From NCBI RefSeq assembly GCF_026151205.1, contig NC_087080.1:14209337-14273336 (forward strand): 64,000 bases of DNA. Reading direction: 5' to 3'. The DNA is from Bolinopsis microptera (taxonomy: Eukaryota; Ctenophora; Tentaculata; Lobata; Bolinopsidae). The notes beneath the pieces are model-generated. The model saw only the letters and a program-made list of their open reading frames with translations. It did not search any database and was not told where the DNA came from. Positions 8,843 through 22,300 of this stretch are shown here, one piece after another (position 1 is the first letter of the stretch; every line of letters starts with the position of its first letter). The position numbers and the translations under genes were made by a program.

Positions 8843-10333
8843 CAGGGTGGCCCATAAGTGACTACCCACACGCAACATCTAAATAACTCACGTAATTCGT
8901 CTCCAAATTGCACCAAAATTTCAGAGATTATAGATATGGGTCAAACTTAGATTTCCTGAAAGTTTCGTAAGCCACGCCCAATTACAGTGGGCGTGGCGTG
9001 ACACTCCCTCTTTTTCACTATTGTCTTCATAAAATGAGAACGCTTTAAGCTAAGAACTCAACATTTTTTGCACACATTTGGCTTGATAATTGAAAACTTT
9101 TCCAAAAGTTTCAAGTTCATTGGTTAAAATATGGCTAAGTTATGACCATTTCAAAACTCATCGGATACTTGATCCGAGCACTCAGTCAGTGATCTCGTCA
9201 CTTAATTAATGGCCTGTTTGGCTCACATGCACCGCTTGATTGGTTGCAGCCTGCTTATGGGCCGGCCTATACTGAGTATACAGCTGACAGCACCTAAAAC
9301 GCTATCACACGAATTAAACGACAATTTCAGATGAAATTCAACCGACCACCCCCTTGCCGGAAAAGCTGCTTTGACATTCATCACAAGATCAAGTTTACGT
9401 TTTCTGCACACGATCGGCGAAGAGTCGGCAGAAGACGAACTGCGAGGACTGTAGAAAACATCACGATGGTTGTTGGTGACGTGATGGACACACCTAAGAT
9501 TGGCACCCGGAAACGAGCTTCTGCCTTAGACATCAGCAGAACAACCCTTCAGCGAATCCTAAAGCAAGACCTTTCTAACCGGGCCTACCGAATCACAAAG
9601 AAACACAAACTTTTGGACCGTGATTTCTAATCGAGGATCGATTTCGCCAACACATTCCTGTCCAAGCAGAATGTGGATCCCTACTTTGAGGACGAAATCT
9701 GGTACAGCGACGAGGCTCACTGCCATATAAACGGATATGTCAACTCCCAGAATGCAATTCACTGGGGCTCTACTAGACCGGATGAAGTGGTGGAGAGAAC
9801 GGCTTTTCCTGAAAAGGTCACGATCTGGTGCGCCATCAGTTCTCGTGGAATCCTAGGACCTTACTTTTACGAAGAAAACGGTTTTCCTTTCTAGCAAAGT
9901 CATCATCGGTATCCAATCAAAGCCTAATGAACCTCATTAATACACGCTAACGCCTTACTCTTGATCAGATTGGGTTACGAGATCACTAATTGAGTGCAAA
10001 TATCACTTCGACTGAGTGCTCGGATCACATATCTGATGGAATTTAAAATGGTCATAACTCAGCCATATTTTAACCAATGAACTTGAAACTTTTGGAAAAG
10101 TTTTTAATTATCAAGCCAAATGTGTGCACAAAATTTTGAGTTCTTAGCTTAAAGCGTTCTCATTTTATGAAGACAATAGTGAAAAAGAGGGAGTGTCACG
10201 CCACGCCCACCGTAATTGGGCGTGGCTTACGAAACTTTCAGGAAATCTAAGTTTGACCCATATCTATAATCTCTGAAATTTTGGTGCAATTTGGAGACGA
10301 ATTACGTGAGTTATTAAGAGGTTGCGTGTGGTT
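8843..10333 (+). mobile_element. Tc1/mariner-superfamily element with long inverted repeats, right end truncated
   Basis: The left end begins CAGGGTGGCCCATAAGTGAC after a TA. The left inverted repeat runs to about 9205, and its counterpart occupies about 9985-10333, so each arm is about 350 bp. Shared blocks include GATCCGAGCACTCAGTC, GCGTTCTCATTTTATGAAGA and GGGCGTGGCTTACGAAACTT. The right arm stops about 30 bp short of its expected CCACCCTG end and joins the satellite array. A broken transposase gene lies between the arms. Confidence 0.87.
9331..9894 (+). pseudogene. Truncated Tc1/mariner-type transposase with in-frame stop
   Basis: One reading frame runs from the ATG at 9331 to a stop after ENGFPF at 9892-9894. 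A single TAA at 9628-9630 interrupts it. The N-terminal part holds a helix-turn-helix-like segment (ASALDISRTTLQRILKQDL, about residues 62-80). The C-terminal part holds the start of the DDE domain, with WYSDEAHCHINGYVN carrying the first catalytic Asp, then KVTIWCAISSRGILGPYFYE. The usual WFQQDGA block with the second Asp and the third acidic residue are absent. With the stop and the lost catalytic residues, it cannot encode an active enzyme. It is flanked by the element's own inverted repeats. Confidence 0.88.
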
Positions 10334-13300
10334 ATGAAACAGCGTACAGATTAGAGTACAGAGGTAGAGGTACAGAGCAAGCTGGTACAGATTAGAGGTA
10401 CAGAGCAGAGCTGGTACAATAGTAAGTACAGAGCAGAGCTGGTACAGAGTTATAGGTACAGAAGCAGAGCTGTACAAGAGTAGAGTACAAGCAGAGCTGG
10501 TACAGTAGTAGAGGTACAGACAGAAGGTGGTAATAATATCATAAAAAGGCGCAACTAGCAAAAACTAAGGACGTAATCATATCATAACAAGCTATCACTT
10601 GGCGCATTCCGGCAAGGCGGAGGAACCGCCACACACTTTCAACAGTGATAAAAATTGCAATCTCATTAAACTATATAAAAAATAAGTATAAAGAATAAGG
10701 AAAAGGAACGGGAATGAGCCAATACCAGAAAGTGAAAACCCCACCAAAGAAAAATTGATCCGTAGTAGACCTGGTGAAAAAACGTAACTGACTGTAAGTT
10801 CAAGAAAGACGAAGGATAAAGGAGAGAAAATAATGATTATGTGAACACATCAGCAGAAACTAGCACACCGGGTTCGTGTGTTAATACCTTTAAACCCGGT
10901 TTTATTGTGCCAAGACGCCCCAGCAAACACTCGTCAGTATTTGTAGCCTGCGAAACGTTGTTGACATACGCTCTATTGTTTATCCACCTGAGAAACTAGC
11001 TTCTTTACTCGGTGTTCTATTCAAGTGGTTTATGTAATTGTAGATGAGTGGTATATCCAACGTTATGAAATACAGCGTACAGAGAAGAGGTACAGAGTAG
11101 AGGTACAGAGCAAGCTGTACAGAGTAGAGACAGAGCAGAGCTGGTACATAGTAGAGTACAGCACAGAGCTGTACAGAGTAGAGGTACAGAGCAGAGCTGG
11201 TACAGAGTAGAGTAACAAGAGCCAGAGCTGTAACAGAGTAGAGGTACAGAGCAGAGCTTGTACAATAGTAGAGGTACAAGAGCAAGCATGTACATAGTAA
11301 GGTACAGAGCAGAGCTGTATTCGTGAATATCTAACCTCTCTCATTGGGTGTAGTGAGTGATGTGTTTTGTATAATTATCCAGGGTTACTCGTGTAAACCA
11401 AATTGAGTGGCGTATTAATAAGCAATATTAAAGATGTAAAGTTTTATATAAGCAAGTTTACTCTATTTTAAATAATGAAATGTAAATAATGGATAAGATG
11501 TGGTGATGATGAATGTACATTTTCACCAGCTTGACAACCTCCCACTGACAGTTATAACTAAATAGTCGACCATTAAAACAATACAAATGAACAGCATATT
11601 TACTGCCATTCAGCCTAACGCTGTTGATTGTTCACGCAAATGAAACACGCAAGTCTAACAGCTCGATCTTTCTAGACTTTATACAATAGTCTCCAGAATC
11701 AGAGCCACTAGATATAGAAAGTGTGTGGCGTGTGTGCGCCGTTGTGTGTGTTGTCCTACTGCATAACTCACGAAACATTGTCCATTTGTGTGTCGGACAG
11801 GTACAAACATTGTTTTTAAAACTTTAAAAAACATTGAAACAGTGTAAATCTTATCGAAAAGTGTAATAAATTATATATTATTATCTAAAAATATTATTAT
11901 TATAATTTCTAATTACGAGTTAAATAAGTAACCACTTATTTGATGAAGCCCGGCAGGTAGTATTAAATGTAAGAAGATAGTGTGATATGACAAATTAATA
12001 CAACATCAAAAATCGTGCGACGTATCATGTCTTTAAATAAACCCATACCCACACACACACCACACCTTGTATATCTACAGATTCTCGCATTTTTGCGCTT
12101 ATCACACGACACATACTATGTTAAGATAACTTGTTAAATATAGATATAGCTACAACACTAAATAGCTAAATATTTTATTGCTATACTTTATAGCTCAGTT
12201 ATACACTGTGTTTTCAAAGTCTATTTTATAGCTCTTTTATAAGACGCGCGAACGTCTAAAATTACAACCCTGTTAACAGAAAGATTTTTACATGAAAATA
12301 TCTAGAATTGTCATTCAAATTCATACTTGAGTATTTGATTGGGGGGGGTTAAAAATACTTGTGTACCTACCTAATAAATTAATTAACCAATGATAATTTA
12401 GGAAATTATAGTACATCACATACTGTTTACTCTTGAGAACTTACATTATGAATGATGGATAATATTTAAAGTATTCATCAGAAACTTAGAGCAACTCACA
12501 TAATCATTTGCCTAAAATTAGTAACAGTCGCATCTAAAAAAATGCCAACGACTCGCGATAAGAAAGTCCACACTAACAGAATGCACTTCTGACACACAAC
12601 CTGTGTGAGCCCTCAATTGTCCAACCTGTTCTGATGAGCGAGCCCCGTCAGTATTTGTAGCCGCTAAACGATGTGAGCTTCTACCTCTATTTTTTATCCC
12701 CTAGAAACAAGCTGTCTTTACTCGGTTTTCTATTCAGTGGTATATGTAGATTGTAGATGAGTTGTAAATATCCCACGTTATGAAATACAGCGTATCAGAG
12801 TAGCAGGTAAGAGTAGAGGTACAGAGCAGAGCTGGTACAGAGTAGAGGTACAGAGCAAGACTGGTACATTAGTAGAGTACAGAGAGCAGAGCTGGTACAG
12901 AGTAGAGGTACAGAGCAGAGCTGGTACAGAGTAGAGGTACAGGAGCAGAGCTGGTACAGAGTAGAGGTACAGAGCAGAAGGGGGTAATATATCATAAAAG
13001 GGCCCAACTAGGCAAAAAACTAAGTACGTAAATCAATATAAACAAGCCTATAACATTGCGGCATCCGGCAGCCGGAGAACCGCCACACACTTTTCAACAG
13101 TGATACAAATTGCAATCTCATAAACTATATAAAAATAATTATAAAGAATAAGGAAACGGAACGTATGAAGCCAATACCAGGAAGAGACACCCACCAAAGA
13201 AATAATTGATCCTTAGTAGACTGGTGAAATAAAGTAACTGAACTGAAGTTCAAGAAAAGACGGAAGGAATACAGGAAGAGAAATAATGTATGATGAACAT

Positions 13301-16300
13301 CATCAGCAGATGACTTAGGCACTCCGGTTTCGGGTTTTAATACCTGATACCGGTTAATGTGGCCAAGAACCCCCTAGCAATCACTCGTCATATTTGGTAG
13401 CCTGCTAAACGTTGTGACTACCTCTATTGTAATCCACCGGAGAAACAAGCTGTCTTTTTACTCGGTGTTCTATTCAGTGGTTTAAGTATAATGTAGATGA
13501 GTGGAACTATCCAACTTAAAGAATTACAGCGTACAGAGTAGAGGAACAGAGTAGAGGTACAGATCAAGCTGTTACAGAGTAGAGTACAGAGCAGAGCTGG
13601 TAACAATAGTAGAGGTACAAGAGCAGAGCTGGTACAGAGTAAGGTACAGAGCAAGAGCTGGGTACAGAGTAGATGTACAGAGCAAGCTGTACAGATGTAG
13701 AGGTACAGAGCAGAGCTTGTACATAAGGTAAGGTACCGAGCAAGCTTGTACATAGTAGAGGTACAGAGCAGAGCATGTTATTCCGTGAAATATCTAACCT
13801 TCTCTTCCTTGGTGTGTGAGTGAGGTTATGTTGTATATGTATCATAGCTGGGTTACTCTGTAACAAAATTAGAGTGCGTATTTAATAGCATTTTATTAAA
13901 GAATGTATCGTTTTATTAAGCAAGTTTTACTCCTATTTAAATATAGGAAATGTAAATAATGAATGATGTTGTGAGACTAATTACATTTTCAAGCTTCTGA
14001 CAACGCCCTCTGACTGATATATAACAAAAAAGTCGTCCAGTAATACAGTACCAAATGAACAGCAGTATTTCAACTGCCATACAGCTAACGCTGTAGTGAA
14101 ATGTTCACGTCAATGAACACCGCAAATCTAACAGCTCGGATCTTTCTAGACTTTATAACAATTAGTCTCCATAATCAGAGCCACTAGATAAGAAAGTGTG
14201 TGTGCGTGTGTGCGTGTGTGTGTGTCCTACTGCCATACTCTCGAAAACAGTGGGTCCATTGTGTGTTCGGACAGGAAAACATGTGTTTATAAAACGATAA
14301 AAAACATGACCAGTGATCTAATCGAAAGTGTATAAATTATATATTATTATAAATATATATTAATAGTAAAAGTCTTATTAGCTGATTTTAATGAGGTATC
14401 CACTTATTTTGATGAAAGCCGCAGGTAGTATTAAATGTAGTAGATAGTGTGAGATGACTAAAAAAATACAACATCAGAATAGATTTGCGACGTATCCATG
14501 GCTGTAATAAACCCATACACACACACACAACACACTCATTGTAATCTACAGATTCTCGATTTTTTGCGGCTATCACACGAAGCACATACATTAAGATAAC
14601 TGTTTACAAGAGAAATAGCAACACACGTTTATAGCTATTTACTTATTGGCAATACTTTAAGCTCTAGTTATACAGCAGTGGTTTTCAAAAGTTCTATTTT
14701 ATAGCTCTTTTATAAGACGGCGCGACGGCTAAAATTACAACTACTCCTGTGACAGAAAGATTATAATGAAAAATATCTTAGGAATTGTCATTCAAATACA
14801 TACTTGATTATTCTGAAATATACGTGTGTACCTAGCCTAATAAATTAATTAACCATGGATAATTAGGAGAATTATAGTACATCACATACTGTCTTTACTC
14901 TTGAGAACTTTCATTTAAGAAATGAAGATTGAATATTTAACCGTATTCATCAGAAACTTAGAGCACCTCCACATTATCATATGCTAAAATTAGTAACAGA
15001 CTGCACTAAAAAAAGTGGCCAACGACTCGCGATCAATATGACCACACTAAACATATGCACTCTGACACTCAACATTAGCCCTCTATTTTCCAACCTGTCT
15101 GATGTCGACCCGACAGTATTTGTAGCCTGCTAAACGTTGTGAGCTTTACCTCTATTGTATATCCACCTGAAACATAGCTGTCTTTAACTCGTGTTCTAAT
15201 TCAGAGTTATGTAGATTGTAGATGAGTTGAAATATCCAACGTTATAAAATACAGCGTACAGAGTAAGAGGTACAGAGATAGAGGTACAGAGCAGATCTGG
15301 TACAGAGTAGAGTAACAGAGCAGAGCTGGTACAAAGTAGAGATACAGAGTCAGAGCTGGAACAGAGTAAGGGTACAGAGCAGAGCTGTACAGGAGTAGAG
15401 TACAGATCAGAGCTGGAACATAAGGGTAAAAAAAAAAAAAGGTACAGAGCATGAAGGGGAAAATAATATCATAAAAGGCCAACTAGCAAAAACTAAGACG
15501 TAATCATATAATAACAAGCTATCACTTGGCGCTCCGCAGGGCGAGGAAACCGCCACACACTTTCAACAGTGATACAAATTGCAATCTCATTAACTATAAA
15601 AAAATAATATACAGAATAACGGAAAAGGAACGGGAAATGAAGCCAATACCAGAAGTGAAACCCCACAAAGAATAATTGATTCCTTAGTTGACCTGGTGAA
15701 ATAAAGTAACTGAACTGTATGTACAAGAAAAGACGAAGGAATAAAAGGAGAGAGGAAATAATGTTATTTGAACATCATCAGCAATGACTTGCACACCGGT
15801 ATTCGGGGTTTAATTCCTTTACCGGTTTAATGAGCAAAGACCCCTAGCAATCACTCGTCAGTATTTGTAAGCCTGCCTCACGTTGTGAGCTTACCTCTAT
15901 TGAAATCCACCTGAGAAAACTAGCTGTCTTACTCGGTGTTTCTATTCAGTGTTTAGTAGATTGTCAGATAGTGGTAATATCCAACATTATAAATACAGCG
16001 AACAAGTAGAGTACAGAGTAGAGGTACAGAGCAATAGCTGGTACAGAGTAGAGGTACATAGCAGAGCTGGTACATATTAGAGGTACAAGAGCAAGCTGGT
16101 ACAGATTAGAAGGATACAGAGCAGAGCTGGTACAGAAGTAGATGGTACGGAGCAGAGCTGGTACAAGTAGAGGTTACATAGCAAGCTTGTACATTAGTAG
16201 AGGTTACAGAGCAGAGCTTGTACCTAGTAGAGTACAGAGCAGAGCTGGTATACGTGAAATATCTAACCTTCCTCATTGGGTGTTTGATGAGGTGATGTGT

Positions 16301-19300
16301 TTATGTTATCAGTACCTGGTTACTCGTGTCAACCAAATTTGAGTGCGTATTTAATACATTATTAAAGAATGTAATTGTTTATTAAGCAAGTTTTACTCTT
16401 ATTTAAATAAGGAAATGTAAATATTGTATATGATTGTGGTTATTACTGAATGTACATTTTCAAGCTGCTGACAACCTCCTCTGACTGTAATATACTATAT
16501 AGTCGTCCCAGTAATACAATTCCAAATTTACAGCATAATTCACTGCCTTACAGCTAACGCTGGAAGATTGTTCACGTCAATGAAACACGCCAAAATCAAA
16601 CAGCACGGATCTTTCTAGACTTTATAACAAATAGTCTCCAAATCCAAGCACTAGATAGAGAAAGTGTGTGAGTCGTGTGTGCGTGTTGTGTGTCCTACTG
16701 CATACTCTCGAAACAGTGACCATTGAGTGATTCGGACAGGTAAACATTGTGTTTATACTTTAAAAAACATTGACCATTAATCTTATCGCAAGTGTATAAA
16801 TTATATATTATTATATATATATATTATTATTATAATGTCTTATTTACGGAGTAATGAGGTATCCACTTATTTTGATGATGCCGCAGTAAGTATTAAATGT
16901 AGTAGATATGTGAGATGACTAAAATATACAACATCAGATAGATAGTGCGACTATAAATTGCTTAAAATAAACCCATACACACACACACACACAATCATTG
17001 TAAATCTACAGATACTGCATTTCGCGGCTATCACACGACACATACTATGTAAGATAAACTGTTTACATAGAGATATATCTACACACTTCTAGCTAGAATA
17101 CTTATTGCTATAACTTTAAAGCTCTATTATAGCAGGCTGTGTATATTCAAAGTTCTATTTATAGACTCATAAATAAGACGGCGGCGACGGCTAAAAATAC
17201 AACTCCTGTGAAACAGACAGATTTTACATGAAAATATCTAGGAATTGTCAAACAAATTCAACTTGAGTATTTTGAATATACTTGTGTACCTAGCCAAATA
17301 AAATTAATTAACCATGATAATTTAGAAATAATAGTACATCACATACAGTTTACTCTTGAGAATTTCATTATGAATGCTGAAAATAATTAAAGTAATCCTC
17401 AGAAACTTTAGATGCAACTTCCACATTATACATTTCTAAAATTAGTAACTGTCGCACAAAAAAAATGACAACGACTCGCGGATAAGAGTCCACACTAACA
17501 GATGCTCTCTACACTCACCTGTGGCCCACTATTGTCCAACCTGTCAGATGTCTACCGACAGTAATTGTAGCCTGCAAAACGTTGTTAGCTTACCCTCTAT
17601 TGTCATCCACCAGAGAAACTAGCTGTTCTTACTCGTTGTCTAATTCAGTGTTTATGAGATTGTAGATATTGTAATTATCCAACGTTAAGAAATACAGCGA
17701 ACAGAGTAGAGTTAAGAGTGAGGTACAGAGCAGAGCTGGTACAGAGTAGAGATACAGAGCAGAGCTGGTACATAGTATAGTACAGAGCGAGCTGGTAAGA
17801 TAGAGTACAGAGCAAGAGCTGGTACAGAGAAGAGGTAAGAGCCAGAGCTGGTACAGATTAAGAGGTACAGAGCAGAAGTGGGTAATAATATCATAAAAAG
17901 GCCAACTAGCAAAACAAAGGACGTAAATAAATAAAAACAAGCTATCACTATGGCGCATCCGCAGGGCGGGAATGAACCGCCACACACATTCAACAGTGAT
18001 ACAATTGCAATCATCAATTAAACTATATAAAAAAACCGTATAAAAGAATAAGGAAAAGAACGGAATGAAGCCAATAAACCAGAAGTGAAACCCCACCAAA
18101 GAATAATGATCCTTATGTAGACCTGGTGAAGTATAAAGTAACTGAACTGTAATTCAAGAAAATACGGAAGAATAAAGGAGAGGGTAGGAAATAAAGTTAT
18201 GTGAACATCATCAGCAGATGAATTGGCACACCGGTTCGGGATTAATACCTGTACCGTTTAATGTGCCAAGACCCCCTAGCAATCACTCGTCAGTATTTGT
18301 AGCCTCTAAACGTTGTGACTTAACCTCTATTTTTATCCACTGATAAACTAGCTGTCCATACTCGTTGTTCAATCAGCGGTTTATGTAGATAGTAGATGAG
18401 TGGTAATATCCAACGCTTATTAAATACAGCGTACAGAGTAAGGTACATAGTAGGGTACAGAGCAGAGCAGGTACAGAGTAGAGGTACAGAGGCAGAGCTG
18501 GTTACATAGTAGAGGTACAGAGCAGAGCTGGACAGAGTAATAGTACAGAGCATAGCTGGTACAGAGTAGAGTTACAGAGCAGACTGGTACAGAGTAGAGG
18601 AACAGATCAACTTGTACATATAGAGGTAACAGAGCAGAGCATTGTACATAGTAGAGGTACAGAGCAGAGCTGGTATTCGTGAAATATCTAACCTTCTCTC
18701 ATGGGGTGTGATGAGTTGATGTTGTTTATGTTATCATTAGCCTGGGTTACTCGTTTAAACCAAATTTGAGTGCGTATTTAATAGCAATTTATTAAAGATC
18801 TAAAGTGTTATTAAGCCAAGTTTACTCTTAATTAAATAGGAAATGTACAATAAAGGAAATGATGTGTGGTGAGACAGAATGTACATTTTCTAGCAGCTGA
18901 CAACCCCCTCTGACTGTTATATACTATAAAGTCGTCCAGTAATACAATACCAAATTGTACAGGCAGTATTTTCACTGCCAATTACAGCTAACGCTGTTGA
19001 TTGATCGTCAATGTAAACACGCAAATCTAGACATCTCGGATCTTTCATATACTTTATAAACAATAGTCTCCAGATCAGAGCCAGTAGATAAGAAAGTGTG
19101 TGTGCGAGGTGCGTGTGTGGTGTGTTCCTACTGCATACTCTCGAACAGTGTCCAATGTGTGTCGGGACAGGTAAACATGTGTTTAAAACTTTAAAAAACA
19201 TTGACCAGTTGATCTTATCGAAAGTGTATAAATTATATATTATTATATATATATATTATTAAACATAATGTCTTTTACGAGTAATGAGGTATCCACCTTA

Positions 19301-22300
19301 ATTATGATGCCGCAGGGTAGTATTAAATGTAGTAGATAGTGTGAGATGACTAATTAATACAACATCAATAGATATGGCGAACGTATCAAGTGCTTTAAAT
19401 AAACCATACACACAACACACCACACACTCATTGTATATCTACAGATACTCGCATTTTTTGCGGCTATCACACGATCACATACTATGAAAGAAAACTGTTA
19501 CATAGAGATATAGCTAAACACTTATATAGCTAAATACATTATTGCTATACTTTATGAGCTCTAGTTATACAGCTGTTTTTCAAAGTTCATTTAATAGCTC
19601 TTTTAAAGACGGGCGCGACGGCTAAAATTACAACTCCTGTGAACAGAGAAGATTATACATGAAAATATCTAGGAATGTCATTCAATAAATCAAACTTGAG
19701 AATTTTTGAAATATACGTGTGTACCTAGCAATAAAATTATTAACCATGATAATTTAGAAATTAATAGTAACATCACATACTGATTTACTCTTGAGAACTT
19801 TCATTATGAAGATGAAAATATTAAAGTAATTCATCAGAAAACTTAGAGCAACTCCACATTATCATTTGCTAATAATAGTAACTGTCGCACTAAAAAAATT
19901 GCCAACGACTCGCAATAAGAGGTCCACCTAACAGATCTCTCTAGAACACAACCATTTTTAGCCCTCTATAGTCCAACCAGTCTGATTGCCCCCGTCAGTA
20001 ATTGAATCTCAGCTAAACGTTGGTGAGCTTACCTCATGTTTTCCACCTGAGAAACTACTCTGTCTTACTCGGTGTTTCTATCAGGTTATATGTAGATTGT
20101 AGATGAGAGGTAATATCCAACGTATGAAAGTACAGCGTACAGAGTAGAGTAACAGAGTAAGGTACAGAGCAGAGCTGTACAGATAAAGGTACAGAGCAGA
20201 CTGGTACATAGTAGATTACAGATGCAGAGCAGGTAACAGAGTAGAGGTACAGAGCAGAGCTGGGTACAGAGTAAGTACAGACAGAGCTGGTACAGAGTTA
20301 GAAGTTACAGAGCAGAATGTGTAATAATATCCTAAAAAGGGCCAACTAGCAAAAACTAAGGACGTAAATCATGATAATAACAAGCTATCACTTGGCGCAA
20401 CCTGCAGGTCGGAGGAATCCGCCACAACCACTTTCAACAGTGATACAAATTGCAATCTCTATTAAACTAAATAAAAAATAAGTATAAGAGAGTAAGGAAA
20501 AGGAACGGGAAATGAAGCCATACCAAAGGGAAACCCCACCAAATAATAATTGATCTTAGGTAGACCTGGTGAAATAAAGTAACTGAACTGTAAGTTCAAA
20601 GAAAATGACGGAATGAATAAAGGAGAGAGGAAATAATGATATGTGAACATCATCAGCAGATGACTGGCACAACTGTTTCCGGGGGTATAATTACCTGTAC
20701 CGTTTAATGGCCAATACACCCCTAAGCATCACTCGCAGTATTTGTAGCCTGCTAAACGTTGTTGAGCATACCACTATTGGTATATCCACCTGAGAAACAA
20801 GCTGTCATTTACTCGGTGTTCTATTCTGTGGTTATGTAAGATTGATAAGAAAGTGGTAATAACCAACGTTAAGAAATACAGCGTATAGAGTAAGGTACAT
20901 AGTAGAGTACAGAGCAGAGCAGGTACAGAGAAGGAACAGAGCAGAGCTGGTACATATATAGGTACTAGAGCAGAGCAGGTACAGAGTAGAGGTAACAGAG
21001 CAAGCTGGTACAAGAGTAGAGGTACAGAGCAGAGCTGGTACAGAGTAGAGGTACAGAGCAGGAGCTATGTACATAGTAGAGTACAGAGCAGAGCTTGTAC
21101 CATAGTAAAGGTACAGAGCATAGCAGTATTCGGAAATATCTAACCTTCTCTCAATGGGTGTTGAGTGAGGTGATGTGTTAATGAAATCAGTAGCCTGGTA
21201 CTCGGTAAACCAAAATTGAGTGCGATATAATACATTTAATAAAGATGTTAAAGTGTTTATTAAAGAAGTTTTACTCTTATTTTAATAATGAATTGTTAAA
21301 TAATGGATATGAATAGTGTGATATGACTGAATGAACATTTTACAGCTGCTGACAAACCTCCCTCTTACAGCTATTATACTATATATCGACCAGTAATACA
21401 ATACCAAATGTACAGCATTTACACTTCCATTACAGCAAACGCTGTTGATTGTCTCTTCAATGAAACCACGCAAATCAACAGCTCGGATCTTTCTAGACTT
21501 TATATCAATAGTCTCCAGAAATCATAGCCACTAGATAGAGAAAGTGTGTGTGCGGTGTGCGTGAGTGTGTGTCCTACTGCATACTTCGAAACCAGTGTCC
21601 ATTTGAGAGTCGGACAGGATAAACATTGTGTTTAAAACTTTAAAAAACATTGACCAGTGATCTTAACGCAAGTGTAAAATTAATATCTTTAATATATCAA
21701 GTAATATTATTAAAATGTCTTATACGGATTTAATGAGGTATACACTATATTATGATGCCGCAGTTAGTATTAAAAAGATTAATAGAGAGAGATGACTAAA
21801 TTAATACAACAACAGAAGATAGTTCTACGAATCATTGCTTTAAATAAACCCATACACACACACACACTACACTCATTGTAGATCTACAGAATCTCGCATT
21901 TTTGCGGCTATCACACACACAAACTATTAAAGATAACTGTAACATAGAGAATAGCACACACTTTATAGCTAGAAACTTTATTGCTATAACTTTATAGCTC
22001 TAGTTTACACAGCTGTGTTTTCCAATTCTATTTATAGCTCTTTTATAAGACGGGCGCGACGCTAAAATTACAACTCCAGCGAACAGAAAGATTTTACATG
22101 AAAATATCTAGGAATTGTCATTACAAATTCATACATGAGTAATTTTGGGAAATATACGTGGTACTAGCCTAATAAAATTAATTAACCATAATAATTTAGG
22201 AAATTATAGTAACATCACATACTGTTTACTCTTGAGAACTTCATTATGAATGATGATAATATTTAAAGTAATTCATCAAAACTATAGCAACTCCACATTA

